A stretch of 64,000 nucleotides of DNA from Pseudomonadales bacterium (GCA_029251375.1 JAQXDL010000022.1:310001-374000); one strand, 5' to 3'; positions 20,218-29,760 are shown, counted from the first letter of the stretch. A program made the numbers and translations. The notes: generated by a model not told the origin, from the letters alone.

Positions 20218-20931
20218 GTGCGTATAAATTGGAAACTCACTATCTTCAGCATCTTTTTTCTTTTGCTATTTCTCCGTTTAGGTTTTTGGCAAATTGACAG
20301 AAGTTATGAAAAGGAAGCCTTGATAAAGGAAGACAAGATCAGACGCGTGCAGTCTGGCCTACCGATCGCGGGCCTCCCCGAAGCTTTATCGCAATTGGAT
20401 GGTCAGCCGATCAAACTCACTGGCTACTTTATGGCAGAGCGAACAGTGCTTCTTGATAATGTGGTACTAAATGGCAATGTGGGCTTTGAGGTAATGGTAC
20501 CGTTCCATGACACGGCGTCGGGTCTTAACGTACTAGTAAATAGGGGCTTTGTCCAAATGGGGCGAACGCGTGCGGATGCCCCAGCAGTGCCGCCCTTGCT
20601 GATAGGCGAGCAAACAATCGAAGGCAATGTATACGTGACAAAGCGTGTTAACGAAAAGACGGAAACTATGGACTTTGCAGACAATCAGTTACGTATTGTC
20701 CTAAGTAAGGACCCACTTGCCTTAGGGGACTTACTAGGCTCAAATGTTTTCAACCACCTAGTTCGATTATCAGAACAGGACCCTAATGCATTGCCGCGTT
20801 ACTGGCCACTGGTAACGATGAAGCCTGAAAAGCACTTCGGCTACGCGATAACATGGTTTTTAATGGCAATAGCGGTTGCAATTTCATTTTCGGTATTTAT
20901 GTATCAAACAAACAGAGAAAAAGCGAAATGA
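20218..20931 (+). CDS. surf1: SURF1-family oxidase assembly protein
   Basis: Helps insert heme into cytochrome oxidase subunit I. It has 237 residues, starting at GTG 20218. Two membrane helices flank a periplasmic domain: N-terminal about 6-24 ending LRLGFWQIDRSYEK, and C-terminal about 208-228 after the conserved HFGYAITWFLMA. Conserved internal sections include VLVNRGFV and PRYWPL. Its stop overlaps the start of the next gene (ATGA). Confidence 0.93.
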   Translation: MRINWKLTIFSIFFLLLFLRLGFWQIDRSYEKEALIKEDKIRRVQSGLPIAGLPEALSQLDGQPIKLTGYFMAERTVLLDNVVLNGNVGFEVMVPFHDTASGLNVLVNRGFVQMGRTRADAPAVPPLLIGEQTIEGNVYVTKRVNEKTETMDFADNQLRIVLSKDPLALGDLLGSNVFNHLVRLSEQDPNALPRYWPLVTMKPEKHFGYAITWFLMAIAVAISFSVFMYQTNREKAK

Positions 20932-21488
20932 GTGACGAAGTTAACAAAAGCCGAAAGACACTAGTCACCCTTTTCTCCATTGGTTTGGTGCCGGTCATTA
21001 TTGCTTGGACAGTTTATAATTTCTTTCCTCAGTTTCTACCTGTGACGAAAACGAATCTTGGCACGCTAATCTCGCCGCCAATTTCTCATCAGGTAGCTGG
21101 TATTTCAATTGGCGAACGAAAGTGGTCACTGCTCGTACCCGTAGGGACAAGTTGTGATGAGGACTGTCAAAAACGATTCTATTTCGTTAGACAGGTCAAC
21201 ATTGCGCTAGGTAAAAACTCCGACAGAGTTCAGCGGATTATAGTAGCTGAAAGTGACACAGCACTAGACGGCGTGTCGCAACAATACCCGGATCTGATTC
21301 GTATCGATTCATCTATGGCGCAATTCCGTAAGGCGTTAGAGCCTACCGTAACGGAACCCGTGTCAGGTAATTATATCTACCTAATGGACCCAAACGGCAA
21401 TATCATGATGTTCTACACGCTTGAACAAGCCGGTAAACCGATGCTCAAGGATATTAAGCATCTTTTGAAGATCTCCAATATCGGCTAG
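20928..21488 (+). CDS. Membrane-anchored Sco/thioredoxin-like protein in the oxidase cluster
   Basis: Protein of 186 residues from ATG 20928, which overlaps surf1. One N-terminal membrane helix (about 12-32) precedes a periplasmic domain with a CxxxC motif (SCDEDC), similar to the copper or thiol site of Sco proteins, and later DSSMAQFRKAL and YIYLMDPNGNIMMFY, which resemble the end of a thioredoxin-like fold. I do not recognise a named family. Position between surf1 and cyoE suggests a role in copper or heme handling for the oxidase. In comparable clusters the heme A synthase gene follows this gene; here it does not. Confidence 0.7.
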   Translation: MSDEVNKSRKTLVTLFSIGLVPVIIAWTVYNFFPQFLPVTKTNLGTLISPPISHQVAGISIGERKWSLLVPVGTSCDEDCQKRFYFVRQVNIALGKNSDRVQRIIVAESDTALDGVSQQYPDLIRIDSSMAQFRKALEPTVTEPVSGNYIYLMDPNGNIMMFYTLEQAGKPMLKDIKHLLKISNIG

Positions 21489-21564
21489 GAAACCTGAATT
21501 TTCCTGCTAACTTCGTTAACATGCGCTTCATTGTAGAAGCTTAGATAGAGTACCTAAAAGAATC

Positions 21565-22482
21565 GTGGCAAACCTTGATTACACGCAAACGTTAGAAGCC
21601 CCCGTGTGGCGGGACTATCTTGAGATGTGCAAACCTCGAGTAGTTTTGCTGATGTTGCTGTGTGCCACCGTTGGCATGTTCTTAGCAACACCTGGCATGG
21701 TGCCAATCGACATTCTCGTCATCGGCAATATTGGTATTGCCCTTGTCGCCGGCTCAGCTGCTGCACTGAACCACCTCGTAGACTCAAAGATTGATGCTGA
21801 CATGGCGAGAACCAAGGCGCGCCCAATGGCGCAAGGTCGAGTATCTAATCGACAAGGTGCAATATTTGTCGCAGCCACGGGCCTTTTAGGCTTTGGCTTG
21901 CTGATGGCGTTTATCAACCCACTGACTGCATGGCTCAATTTCGCGTCTTGGGTCGGTTACGGAATGATCTACACCATGTATTTAAAAAGAGCGACCCCAC
22001 AAAATATTGTCATAGGTGGACTGTTTGGCGCTGCGCCGCCGTTATTTGGCTGGACAGCAGTCACTAACAGTTTAGATGGCGGCGGACTTATATTAGTACT
22101 TATTATCTTTGCTTGGACTCCACCTCACTTCTGGGCGCTGGCGATCGAGAGAAAGGAAGAATACAAAAAAGTGGATGTACCGATGTTGCCTGTGACCCAT
22201 GGTGTGGAATACACAAAACTCCACATCGTGCTTTATACGATCATAATGATCCTTGTTACTGTACTGCCTTTCTTAATTGGCATGAGTAACGTGTTGTATC
22301 TCGTTTCTGCGTTGATACTTGGTGGCGTCTTTTTATATTGGAGCATGGTGTTACTCAAGGGTAATAACCGCCAGGCTCCAATGAAAACTTTTCATTATTC
22401 GATCGTCTATTTGGGCCTGTTATTCTTGGCTCTACTGGTCGATCACTACGTAATGCCGGTAGGTAGCTTTGTCTTCAATTAG
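21565..22482 (+). CDS. cyoE: Protoheme IX farnesyltransferase (heme O synthase)
   Basis: UbiA-family membrane prenyltransferase that attaches a farnesyl group to heme B to give heme O, the precursor of heme A. It has 305 residues, starting at GTG 21565. Motifs: KPRVVLLMLLCATVGMFLA, the Asp-rich NHLVDSKIDADMARTKARP loop and TPPHFWALAIERKEEYKKVDVPMLPV. Sco starts 14 bp before its stop, in another frame. The symbol ctaB is equivalent. Confidence 0.96.
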   Translation: MANLDYTQTLEAPVWRDYLEMCKPRVVLLMLLCATVGMFLATPGMVPIDILVIGNIGIALVAGSAAALNHLVDSKIDADMARTKARPMAQGRVSNRQGAIFVAATGLLGFGLLMAFINPLTAWLNFASWVGYGMIYTMYLKRATPQNIVIGGLFGAAPPLFGWTAVTNSLDGGGLILVLIIFAWTPPHFWALAIERKEEYKKVDVPMLPVTHGVEYTKLHIVLYTIIMILVTVLPFLIGMSNVLYLVSALILGGVFLYWSMVLLKGNNRQAPMKTFHYSIVYLGLLFLALLVDHYVMPVGSFVFN

Positions 22483-23131
22483 TTCAAATCAAAATGCGCC
22501 CATCTCGCCTTCACAAAGGCAAGGGGTCAGAAACACCTTAGTTTGGATTTTCGGATTTATTGCTCTTTTTATGGGTCTTTTTATCGCAAATTTGCTTACC
22601 CCTAAAGGTCTTAGCGAAGAACAGTTGTCTGCGGCGGGTTACTTTGGCTTTGAGCAGCCACGCCCCATTAGTGAGTTTAACTTGACTAACCACAGAGGTG
22701 AGTCCGTTACCCGGGCTAACATTGAAGGAAACTGGTCGCTTATATTTTTCGGTTTCACTTTTTGTCCCGATGTGTGCCCTACTACCTTGGGTGTACTAAA
22801 TCGTGCCGTGGGAAAAATGAAGCAGCAGCCTCAGGTGATTATGGTTTCTGTTGACCCAGAGCGAGATACGCCCGAATTACTCAACAACTATGTTCCAAGC
22901 TTTAATAAAGACTTTGTTGGCTACACTGGCGACTTTGACGAAACCGTTAAACTGGCAACGCAACTCAATTCGGCATTTGGCAAAGTTCCTGGACGTGAAC
23001 CTGGAACCTATACGGTCGACCACACCGCCAGTATCATTGTGATTAATCCCGATGGTCTATATGCAGGCTTTATTAAGGCGCCTCACCAAGCACTCAGTAT
23101 CACTAAAGTTCTCGATTCGCTGATGCTATAA
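22469..23131 (+). CDS. sco1: SCO1/SenC copper chaperone
   Basis: Membrane-anchored periplasmic protein that supplies copper to or reduces the CuA site of subunit II. It has 220 residues from TTG 22469, which overlaps the end of cyoE by 14 bp; an AGG lies 5 bp upstream, and no ATG or GTG occurs near the N-terminus. A membrane helix at about 25-45 is followed by a thioredoxin fold with FTFCPDVCPTTLG (CxxxC) and the third copper ligand His in YTVDHTASI. Last gene of the oxidase group. Confidence 0.93.
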   Translation: MSSISSNQNAPISPSQRQGVRNTLVWIFGFIALFMGLFIANLLTPKGLSEEQLSAAGYFGFEQPRPISEFNLTNHRGESVTRANIEGNWSLIFFGFTFCPDVCPTTLGVLNRAVGKMKQQPQVIMVSVDPERDTPELLNNYVPSFNKDFVGYTGDFDETVKLATQLNSAFGKVPGREPGTYTVDHTASIIVINPDGLYAGFIKAPHQALSITKVLDSLML

Positions 23132-23254
23132 AGCGTCTGCGCCATTTTGTTGTTGTGAATGCAATTGTTCACTAACATGAGTCCTTGCCACTATTTGTTA
23201 ACGATAAGTACGTTTAAACTTACTGCTCTTATCACGGAACAAGATTTATAAAAC

Positions 23255-24511
23255 GTGTCCTGTAGCAATCTCACAGATCAGTACAACAAGGTTCGTCGCA
23301 CTACTGTTGAATTTTGTAAGCCGTTAGAAACGGAAGACTACTTGATTCAGCCTATGGATGATGCCAGCCCGCCTAAATGGCACTTGGCGCATGTAACGTG
23401 GTTTTTTGAAACATTTATTCTAAAACCCAACCTTGAAAACTATCAGCCCTTTAACGAGGCTTTTGAGGTCTTGTTCAACTCGTATTACAACGGCATTGGT
23501 GAGCAATTTCCCCGTTCTAAAAGAGGCCATCTATCACGCCCGACTGTTGCTGAAACGCTCAATTATCGTGATTACGTTGACGAACGAATGAACAAACTTC
23601 TCATGCAAGATTTGCCGGAAGAGACTCGCTTTGCTATTTCTTTGGGTGTTCATCACGAGCAGCAACATCAAGAGCTCATATTTACCGACCTAAAATATAA
23701 CTTAGGCCACAACCCACTCCACCCTGCTTACCAAACCGCATTGAATGCTGAACACATGGAGCAGACACCCAGTGTTGCAGATCTTGCCTATCGGAAATTT
23801 AAAGGCGGTATATATAAAGTTGGTACTAACAGACCGACGGCAGCCGAATTTGTCTATGATAACGAATCACCGATTCATGATGTGTTGCTGCAGGATTTTC
23901 AAATTGCAGATCGATTGGTGACAAATCAAGAGTTTCTAAATTTCATTGAGGCAGATGGATATATGCAGCCTGCTCTATGGTTATCTGATGCATGGTCGAG
24001 CGTTGCGTCACAAAAACCGCATCCATTGTATTGGCGCCAAATTAATGGCGATTGGTTTGAGTACACACTCAACGGACTTTTACCGCTCCAGTTAAATGCG
24101 CCGGTTTGTCATGTCAGTGGTTATGAAGCGGACGCTTATGCAAGGTGGTCCGGTCGTAGGTTACCGACTGAAGCGGAGTGGGAAATTGCTGCTCGGGACT
24201 TAAACTTGGAAGGCAATTTTGCTGGAACCGGGCGTCTGCATCCCCAACCAATAAGTGATAAAAACAAGTCTTATCAAATGTTTGGCGACGTTTGGGAGTG
24301 GACCTCTAGTAGCTATAGCCCCTACCCTGGTTTTAAGGAGTTTCCCGGCAAGCTAGGTGAATACAATGGTAAGTTCATGGCAAACCAACTTGTGCTCAGG
24401 GGCGGCTCCTGCGTCACCTCTGAGGATCACATTCGATTAACCTACAGAAACTTTTTCTATCCAAAGGATAGATGGCAGTTTTCGGGTATTCGACTAGCCC
24501 AGGATTGTTGA
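23255..24511 (+). CDS. egtB: Ergothioneine biosynthesis protein EgtB
   Basis: Non-heme iron sulfoxide synthase that joins hercynine to gamma-glutamylcysteine or cysteine. It has 418 residues, starting at GTG 23255. The N-terminal DinB-like domain supplies the iron ligands: the WHLAH segment (His46) and HHEQQHQE (His134 and His138). The C-terminal formylglycine-generating-enzyme-like domain has HVSGYEADAYARWSGRRLPTEAEWE and ends GIRLAQDC. egtD follows after 27 bp, giving a two-gene operon. Whether it uses cysteine or gamma-glutamylcysteine cannot be told here; no egtC, egtA or egtE lies nearby. Confidence 0.94.
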   Translation: MSCSNLTDQYNKVRRTTVEFCKPLETEDYLIQPMDDASPPKWHLAHVTWFFETFILKPNLENYQPFNEAFEVLFNSYYNGIGEQFPRSKRGHLSRPTVAETLNYRDYVDERMNKLLMQDLPEETRFAISLGVHHEQQHQELIFTDLKYNLGHNPLHPAYQTALNAEHMEQTPSVADLAYRKFKGGIYKVGTNRPTAAEFVYDNESPIHDVLLQDFQIADRLVTNQEFLNFIEADGYMQPALWLSDAWSSVASQKPHPLYWRQINGDWFEYTLNGLLPLQLNAPVCHVSGYEADAYARWSGRRLPTEAEWEIAARDLNLEGNFAGTGRLHPQPISDKNKSYQMFGDVWEWTSSSYSPYPGFKEFPGKLGEYNGKFMANQLVLRGGSCVTSEDHIRLTYRNFFYPKDRWQFSGIRLAQDC

Positions 24512-24538
24512 GCGCCAAGGTTCTAAAAAAGAGGTCCC

Positions 24539-25492
24539 ATGTCAGAATCTATTCAGTACGAACTTCATGAGCTAGATATGCTCAAGGTCGATGTAGCGGA
24601 TGAGCTGCTGGCCGGATTACAACAAACCCAAAAGTCTATTGCGCCTAAATATTTTTACGATGAGAGAGGCTCCGAGCTTTTTACGGAAATTACTGGCACT
24701 CAGGAATATTATGTAACTAGAACGGAAATTGCGCTACTGAAACAATACGGCGCTGAAATGGCAGCATGTATCGGTCCTGATTCATTGCTGATTGAATACG
24801 GTAGCGGCAGTAGCGAGAAAATACGTATTCTCCTCGATCAGGTGAAACCTAAAATTTACGCGCCATTAGACATATCGAGAGATTATCTCGACAGTGCTGC
24901 AGTTGGGGTCGCGACCGAATATCCTTGGTTAGAGGTTAAGGCGGCATGTTTAGATTATACCCAACCCTTTAGTCTGCCTTTTGCTTTGCTGGATAACTGC
25001 GCAGGATTCTTTCCCGGTTCGAGTATTGGTAACTTTACACCTGACAGTGCCATTGAGTTTTTGTCTAGGGTTCGCAACCAATTGCAGGATAAAGGTGGTT
25101 TGTTACTTGGTGTCGATTTGAAAAAAGATGATGTAGTGCTAAATGCCGCTTACAATGATGCTGCAGGAATTACAGCGGCGTTTAATCTTAATGTATTGTC
25201 CCACATCAATAATCTCATTGGCTCTAACTTCGACACGTCGCAGTTTGTTCATTTCGCTCAGTACAACGATAAATTAGGTTGTATCCAGATGTTCCTTGAA
25301 AGTTTATCTAATCAACGGGTCGAGGTTTTGGGTAAAACGATTGAGTTTAGTAAAGGGGAGATGATTCACACTGAAGATTCATTTAAGTACTCAGTGTCTG
25401 AGGTAGAGCTAATGGCTCGCTCTGCAGGGTTTAATGAAATCAAATCATGGACGGACGAAAAAGGCTGGTTCGGAATTTTCTATTTATTTTAA
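24539..25492 (+). CDS. egtD: L-histidine N-alpha-methyltransferase EgtD
   Basis: SAM-dependent enzyme that trimethylates histidine to hercynine, the first step of ergothioneine synthesis. It has 317 residues. Family motifs: KYFYDERGSELFTEITGTQEYYVTRTE, the SAM site LIEYGSGSSEK, APLDISRDYL and FPGSSIGNF. It is immediately downstream of egtB. Ergothioneine is a thiol antioxidant, so the pair probably serves redox protection. Confidence 0.95.
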   Translation: MSESIQYELHELDMLKVDVADELLAGLQQTQKSIAPKYFYDERGSELFTEITGTQEYYVTRTEIALLKQYGAEMAACIGPDSLLIEYGSGSSEKIRILLDQVKPKIYAPLDISRDYLDSAAVGVATEYPWLEVKAACLDYTQPFSLPFALLDNCAGFFPGSSIGNFTPDSAIEFLSRVRNQLQDKGGLLLGVDLKKDDVVLNAAYNDAAGITAAFNLNVLSHINNLIGSNFDTSQFVHFAQYNDKLGCIQMFLESLSNQRVEVLGKTIEFSKGEMIHTEDSFKYSVSEVELMARSAGFNEIKSWTDEKGWFGIFYLF

Positions 25493-25514
25493 CTTATATC
25501 TTTTGGTAGTTATT

Positions 25515-26447
25515 CTACTTGGAGAGTAGTTTCAGTAAATCTAAAAATTCGTCAGGGTTTTTCAGTGGTTCTCCCTTGGCCCCTCCACTGAGTTCTCTTG
25601 TTAGATAGAAGCGTAATGCAGCATATCTCTGGAACATCACTAGCATGTCTTGTTCCGTTGCAGTGAGAACGCGAATTTGATTATAGCCTTGTAGGAGCGC
25701 GTTACGTCTTTCTTCAGAGAATCCAACATTGTTGTCAAGGCACCAATCATTGAGACATATGGCGATATCTAAAACCAAAAAATCTTCGCAAGCGTGATAG
25801 AAATCGATTATTCCGGATAGCTCGCCGTCAAGAAATAGTGTGTTGTCACGAAAAAGGTCGCCATGAATGATTCCCTTTGGTAACTGTTCTCCATGTGATG
25901 CTGATTCAAGTTGTTGGTATTGCTTCGCTATATTGGCTAGCAACGCAGACGTCGGCCCATCTAACCTTGCTGTTACAAATTCTAGGGTCTGGTTGACCCA
26001 TGTATGACCATAAGGATTCGCTCGGTTTCGTTTCAACCCCTTAGCTGATTCATGTAGTTCCGCTAATGCAGCACCAATTTGTAGACAATACTCAGGCGTA
26101 ATGTCGGTGGGATGGTGCCCGGGTAATCGCTCAACTAAAGACGTCGGCTTCCCGCAAAAAATAGTGCCGGTCATACCGTCCAGCGTTTGCAGTGGATGTG
26201 GTACAGGCAAGCCACGATGGTGGATCTGTGTCATTAAATCGTTGAAAAATGGCATATCGTCAAAGGAGATGTCTTCGGCAATCGTGAGTACATACTCCGT
26301 CGATATTGACTGATCAGAAATTTCAATAAAGTAATTTGAGTTCTCAATACCTTGGGTGATCGGTGTAAACTGCACCAGTTCTCCAAGTTCGTACATAATC
26401 AGATATCGAGCTAAGGAGTCGAAAGAGAAAGTCGTGAATGCTGCCAT
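25515..26447 (-). CDS. thrB: Homoserine kinase (ThrB, aminoglycoside-phosphotransferase fold)
   Basis: Phosphorylates homoserine in threonine synthesis. It has 310 residues of the APH-like type II homoserine kinase rather than the GHMP type of E. coli. Matching segments are GIENSNYFIEI near the N-terminus, the catalytic loop GIIHGDLFRDNTLF and the metal-binding GIIDFYHA. The first codons MAAFTTFSFDSLARYL align with Pseudomonas ThrB, supporting this start. thrC is also in the window at 39.8-41.2 kb. Upstream lies the DUF2782 gene, as in Pseudomonas. Confidence 0.9.
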   Translation of the reverse strand: MAAFTTFSFDSLARYLIMYELGELVQFTPITQGIENSNYFIEISDQSISTEYVLTIAEDISFDDMPFFNDLMTQIHHRGLPVPHPLQTLDGMTGTIFCGKPTSLVERLPGHHPTDITPEYCLQIGAALAELHESAKGLKRNRANPYGHTWVNQTLEFVTARLDGPTSALLANIAKQYQQLESASHGEQLPKGIIHGDLFRDNTLFLDGELSGIIDFYHACEDFLVLDIAICLNDWCLDNNVGFSEERRNALLQGYNQIRVLTATEQDMLVMFQRYAALRFYLTRELSGGAKGEPLKNPDEFLDLLKLLSK

Positions 26448-26520
26448 TGTCTGCCTATGTCCGGTTACTAACTAACTGGCCAGTGGCTATTGCCAAGGTT
26501 CAATTCGGTAGGTTTCAACA

Positions 26521-26850
26521 TTACCACTCGAATATGACCCACTGCGGATAGAGCTTGTTTGCGTGGTCGAGTCCTTCATAGTGTGGTGAGCCGTCGCCAG
26601 GTACCATATAGTAGGGTTTACCGCGCTTCGGAACGATCTTGATCATGAGTAAATAGCCGTTTACGCGATATTCATAGATCGTTTTATCTTCACCTGCGAC
26701 AATTTCCACGTCGCTTTGGGCGATCTCTTCTTTACTGGGTATATATACTTCAGATGCGACGGTTTGCGGGCTAATAGTCGTGCAGAAGAAAAGTAGAAAA
26801 AGATTAACAAAGATTGAAATATCAGATCGGTTCACAGTAAGGTTTCCCAA
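26521..26850 (-). CDS. DUF2782 periplasmic protein
   Basis: Protein of 109 residues with an N-terminal hydrophobic export signal (about 12-33). The remainder, with VEIVAGEDKTIYEYRVNGYLLMIKIVPKRGKPYYMVPGDG and a terminal WVIFEW, is typical of the DUF2782 family, whose genes sit between thrB and polA in many gammaproteobacteria. Function unknown. It is divergent from polA with about 113 bp between starts. Confidence 0.85.
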   Translation of the reverse strand: MGNLTVNRSDISIFVNLFLLFFCTTISPQTVASEVYIPSKEEIAQSDVEIVAGEDKTIYEYRVNGYLLMIKIVPKRGKPYYMVPGDGSPHYEGLDHANKLYPQWVIFEW

Positions 26851-26963
26851 ATCGTAAAAGCTGGTTCGTAACGGCCGTTTACTAGCGCCACATTGGTATC
26901 AAAGCGCGTCGAAAATGGCTTTGAAGAAAGTTTTCTTACAACGTTTGTCAAAGCGAGTTATCC

Positions 26964-29663
26964 ATGAACAAGACACAATCGCTGGTACTCATTGACGGGT
27001 CATCGTACCTGTTTAGAGCATTCCATGCACTACCAAACTTGATGAGCACAAAGGGTGCGCCGACTGGCGCAATTCGAGGTGTAATTAGCATGATCAAGAA
27101 GCTTATAAAAGAGTACGCGGATAGCCAGATAATTGTTGTATTCGATGCGAAAGGCAAAACATTTCGCAATGATCTGTACGCCGAATACAAAGCTAATAGA
27201 GCCAAAATGCCTGATGAGCTTCGCTTACAAATCGAACCAATTCAAAACATTATCCGTCTGATGGGCTTGCCTCTAGTGATCGTAGAGGGGGTAGAAGCCG
27301 ATGACGTTATTGGCACTATCGCGCTCGCAAGTGCACAACAAAATCGCAGTGTTGTGATTTCTACAGGCGACAAGGATATGGCGCAGTTAGTTAATGAGCA
27401 TGTAACTCTCATCAACACCATGACCGACACAAAGATGGATAGTGAAGGTGTCGTCGAAAAATTCGGTGTACGACCCGATCAAATTATTGATTACCTTGCG
27501 TTGGTCGGCGACACGTCAGACAACATCCCGGGTGTTCCAAAGTGTGGTCCTAAAACCGCCGTGAAGTGGCTCACGAGTTATGAATCCCTCAATGGTGTGA
27601 TGGAAAATGCTGATGATGTTGGCGGTAAGGTTGGCGAATATCTGCGCGAAAGTCTTAAGCACCTTCCCATGTCATATCAACTTGCAACGATAAAACTTGA
27701 TGTTGCGTTAGACATTACCGTAGATGAACTCGTTTCACAGCAAGCTGATGATGATGCTTTACGTGCACTATTTACTGAATATGAATTCAAGCAATGGGTG
27801 GAAGAGCTTGGCGTGGCTGAGGGTGAGGTCGATGAGGTTAACAATAGCGACGCGAAGAAGGACTACGAAGTCGTTTACTCAAAACAGCGTTTTGAGCATT
27901 GGGTTGAGCGGTTGAGTGCCGCCGAATTGTTTGCGTTTGATACCGAGACGACCAGCTTGGATTATATGGAAGCGGAACTGGTGGGGGTGTCTTTTGCAAT
28001 CGAAGAAGGCGTCGCCGCATATGTGCCGCTGTTACATCGATACGACGGTGCGCCGGAACAACTAGATACACGGTATGTTTTAGAAAAACTACGACCACTT
28101 CTTGAAAGTGAGGATGTGCGTAAGGTGGGTCAAAACCTTAAATATGACATGAGCGTTCTTGCCAGATACGACATCGAAATGAGAGGTATTGCCTTCGACA
28201 CGATGCTTGAATCCTATGTTCTTAATTCAATAGCTTCGCGCCACAACATGGATGACTTGGCGTTGAAATATCTTGGCACCCATACTATTCACTTTGAAGA
28301 TATAGCGGGTAAGGGCGCAAAGCAGGTTACATTTGATCAAATAAATCTCGATGTCGCCGGAGAGTATGCGGCAGAAGACGCTGATATCACTTTAAAACTA
28401 CACAACGTACTCTGGCCCAAACTAGAAGCTGTGCCTGCGTTACAAGAGGTCTTTACGTCAATCGAATTGCCTGTGCTTTCTGTGCTTTCGCGTATTGAGC
28501 GTAATGGCGTATTACTAGATGCGGAAATGCTAAATATTCAGAGCCAGGGACTGCAAGTTAGATTGTCTGAACTCGAACAGCAGGCTTATACCCTTGCTGG
28601 AGAAGAATTTAATCTCGGTTCACCAAAGCAACTACAAACAATATTTTTTGAAAAGCTTAATCTACCAATTATAAAGAAAACACCTAAGGGCCAACCGTCG
28701 ACGGCGGAGCCAGTATTGCAAGAATTGGCAATGGATTACGAGCTGCCAAGGGTCATCATGGAATACCGCGGTTTAAGTAAACTGAAATCAACTTATACAG
28801 ATCAGCTGCCACTGCAGATTCACGAATCTACAGGACGTGTTCATACCTCTTATCATCAAGCCGTTACAGCGACGGGGCGGCTATCAAGTCAGAACCCTAA
28901 TCTCCAGAATATTCCAATCCGAACTGAAGAAGGGCGACGGGTAAGGAAGGCCTTCATTGCTGAAGAGGGATACAAATTGATTGCAGCGGATTATTCGCAA
29001 ATTGAACTTCGTATTATGGCGCACCTCTCTGAAGATAAAGGTTTGCTTACGGCGTTTGCCGCCGGAGAAGATATTCATCGCGCTACAGCATCCGAAGTTT
29101 TTTCAACTGCCATTGACGCAGTTTCTGATGACCAGCGGCGCAGTGCCAAAGCGATAAATTTCGGCTTAATCTATGGTATGTCTGCCTTTGGGCTTGGTCG
29201 ACAATTAAATATCTCTCGTAATGATGCGCAGGAATATATTGACCTCTATTTTGATCGTTATCCAGGTGTTAAAGCTTATATGGATAAGACCAAGGTGCGC
29301 GCTGCTGAGCAGGGGTACGTTGAAACCCTGTTTGGAAGAAGGCTTTATCTACCTGAGATTAATGCAAGTAACTTTCAGCGCCGGCAGGGTGCAGAACGAA
29401 CGGCGATCAATGCGCCAATGCAGGGTACTGCAGCTGACATTATTAAGCGAGCCATGATCGATGTTCAGTCTTGGCTGGATTTGAACAAAATTGATTCAAA
29501 AATCATCATGCAAGTACACGATGAATTGGTGCTTGAGACGGCTAATCATGAGGTTGATCGGGTTAATGAGGGCTTGGTTGAAATTATGTCTCAGGCAGCA
29601 AGTCTATCAGTACCGTTGGTCGTCGAGTGCGGTATAGGCTTGAACTGGGAGGCTGCTCACTAA
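26964..29663 (+). CDS. polA: DNA polymerase I
   Basis: Replication and repair polymerase with 899 residues (E. coli 928). Domain order: 5'-3' nuclease (about 1-290, with LIDGSSYLFRAFHALP and GDTSDNIPGVP), 3'-5' exonuclease (about 300-490, with the DxE pair in FAFDTETTSLD and the proofreading motif in YAAEDADIT), then polymerase (about 510-899, with AADYSQIELRIMAHLS, KAINFGLIYGMSAFGL and QVHDELVLE). The exonuclease acidic residues are retained, so proofreading is probably active. Followed by the small-RNA array. Confidence 0.97.
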   Translation: MNKTQSLVLIDGSSYLFRAFHALPNLMSTKGAPTGAIRGVISMIKKLIKEYADSQIIVVFDAKGKTFRNDLYAEYKANRAKMPDELRLQIEPIQNIIRLMGLPLVIVEGVEADDVIGTIALASAQQNRSVVISTGDKDMAQLVNEHVTLINTMTDTKMDSEGVVEKFGVRPDQIIDYLALVGDTSDNIPGVPKCGPKTAVKWLTSYESLNGVMENADDVGGKVGEYLRESLKHLPMSYQLATIKLDVALDITVDELVSQQADDDALRALFTEYEFKQWVEELGVAEGEVDEVNNSDAKKDYEVVYSKQRFEHWVERLSAAELFAFDTETTSLDYMEAELVGVSFAIEEGVAAYVPLLHRYDGAPEQLDTRYVLEKLRPLLESEDVRKVGQNLKYDMSVLARYDIEMRGIAFDTMLESYVLNSIASRHNMDDLALKYLGTHTIHFEDIAGKGAKQVTFDQINLDVAGEYAAEDADITLKLHNVLWPKLEAVPALQEVFTSIELPVLSVLSRIERNGVLLDAEMLNIQSQGLQVRLSELEQQAYTLAGEEFNLGSPKQLQTIFFEKLNLPIIKKTPKGQPSTAEPVLQELAMDYELPRVIMEYRGLSKLKSTYTDQLPLQIHESTGRVHTSYHQAVTATGRLSSQNPNLQNIPIRTEEGRRVRKAFIAEEGYKLIAADYSQIELRIMAHLSEDKGLLTAFAAGEDIHRATASEVFSTAIDAVSDDQRRSAKAINFGLIYGMSAFGLGRQLNISRNDAQEYIDLYFDRYPGVKAYMDKTKVRAAEQGYVETLFGRRLYLPEINASNFQRRQGAERTAINAPMQGTAADIIKRAMIDVQSWLDLNKIDSKIIMQVHDELVLETANHEVDRVNEGLVEIMSQAASLSVPLVVECGIGLNWEAAH

Positions 29664-29732
29664 CTAATCGCTATTTCAGTTTTTCTCCAGAGTTAACCAA
29701 GAAAACCTCCTGACTTCATTTGGCAAAAAGTT

Positions 29733-29760
29733 GAACTTTCGCTGTAGACGAGAGTCTTAA
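29733..29760 (+). promoter_or_regulatory. Sigma-E/AlgU-like promoter of sRNA copy 1
   Basis: GAACTT at 29733-29738, 16-bp spacer, TCTTAA at 29755-29760. This fits the extracytoplasmic sigma-E/AlgU pattern (GAACTT, 16-17 bp, TCTRA-like). An alternative sigma-70 reading (TTGAAC with a 19-bp spacer to CTTAAT) is poorer. Expected start near 29766. Confidence 0.65.
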
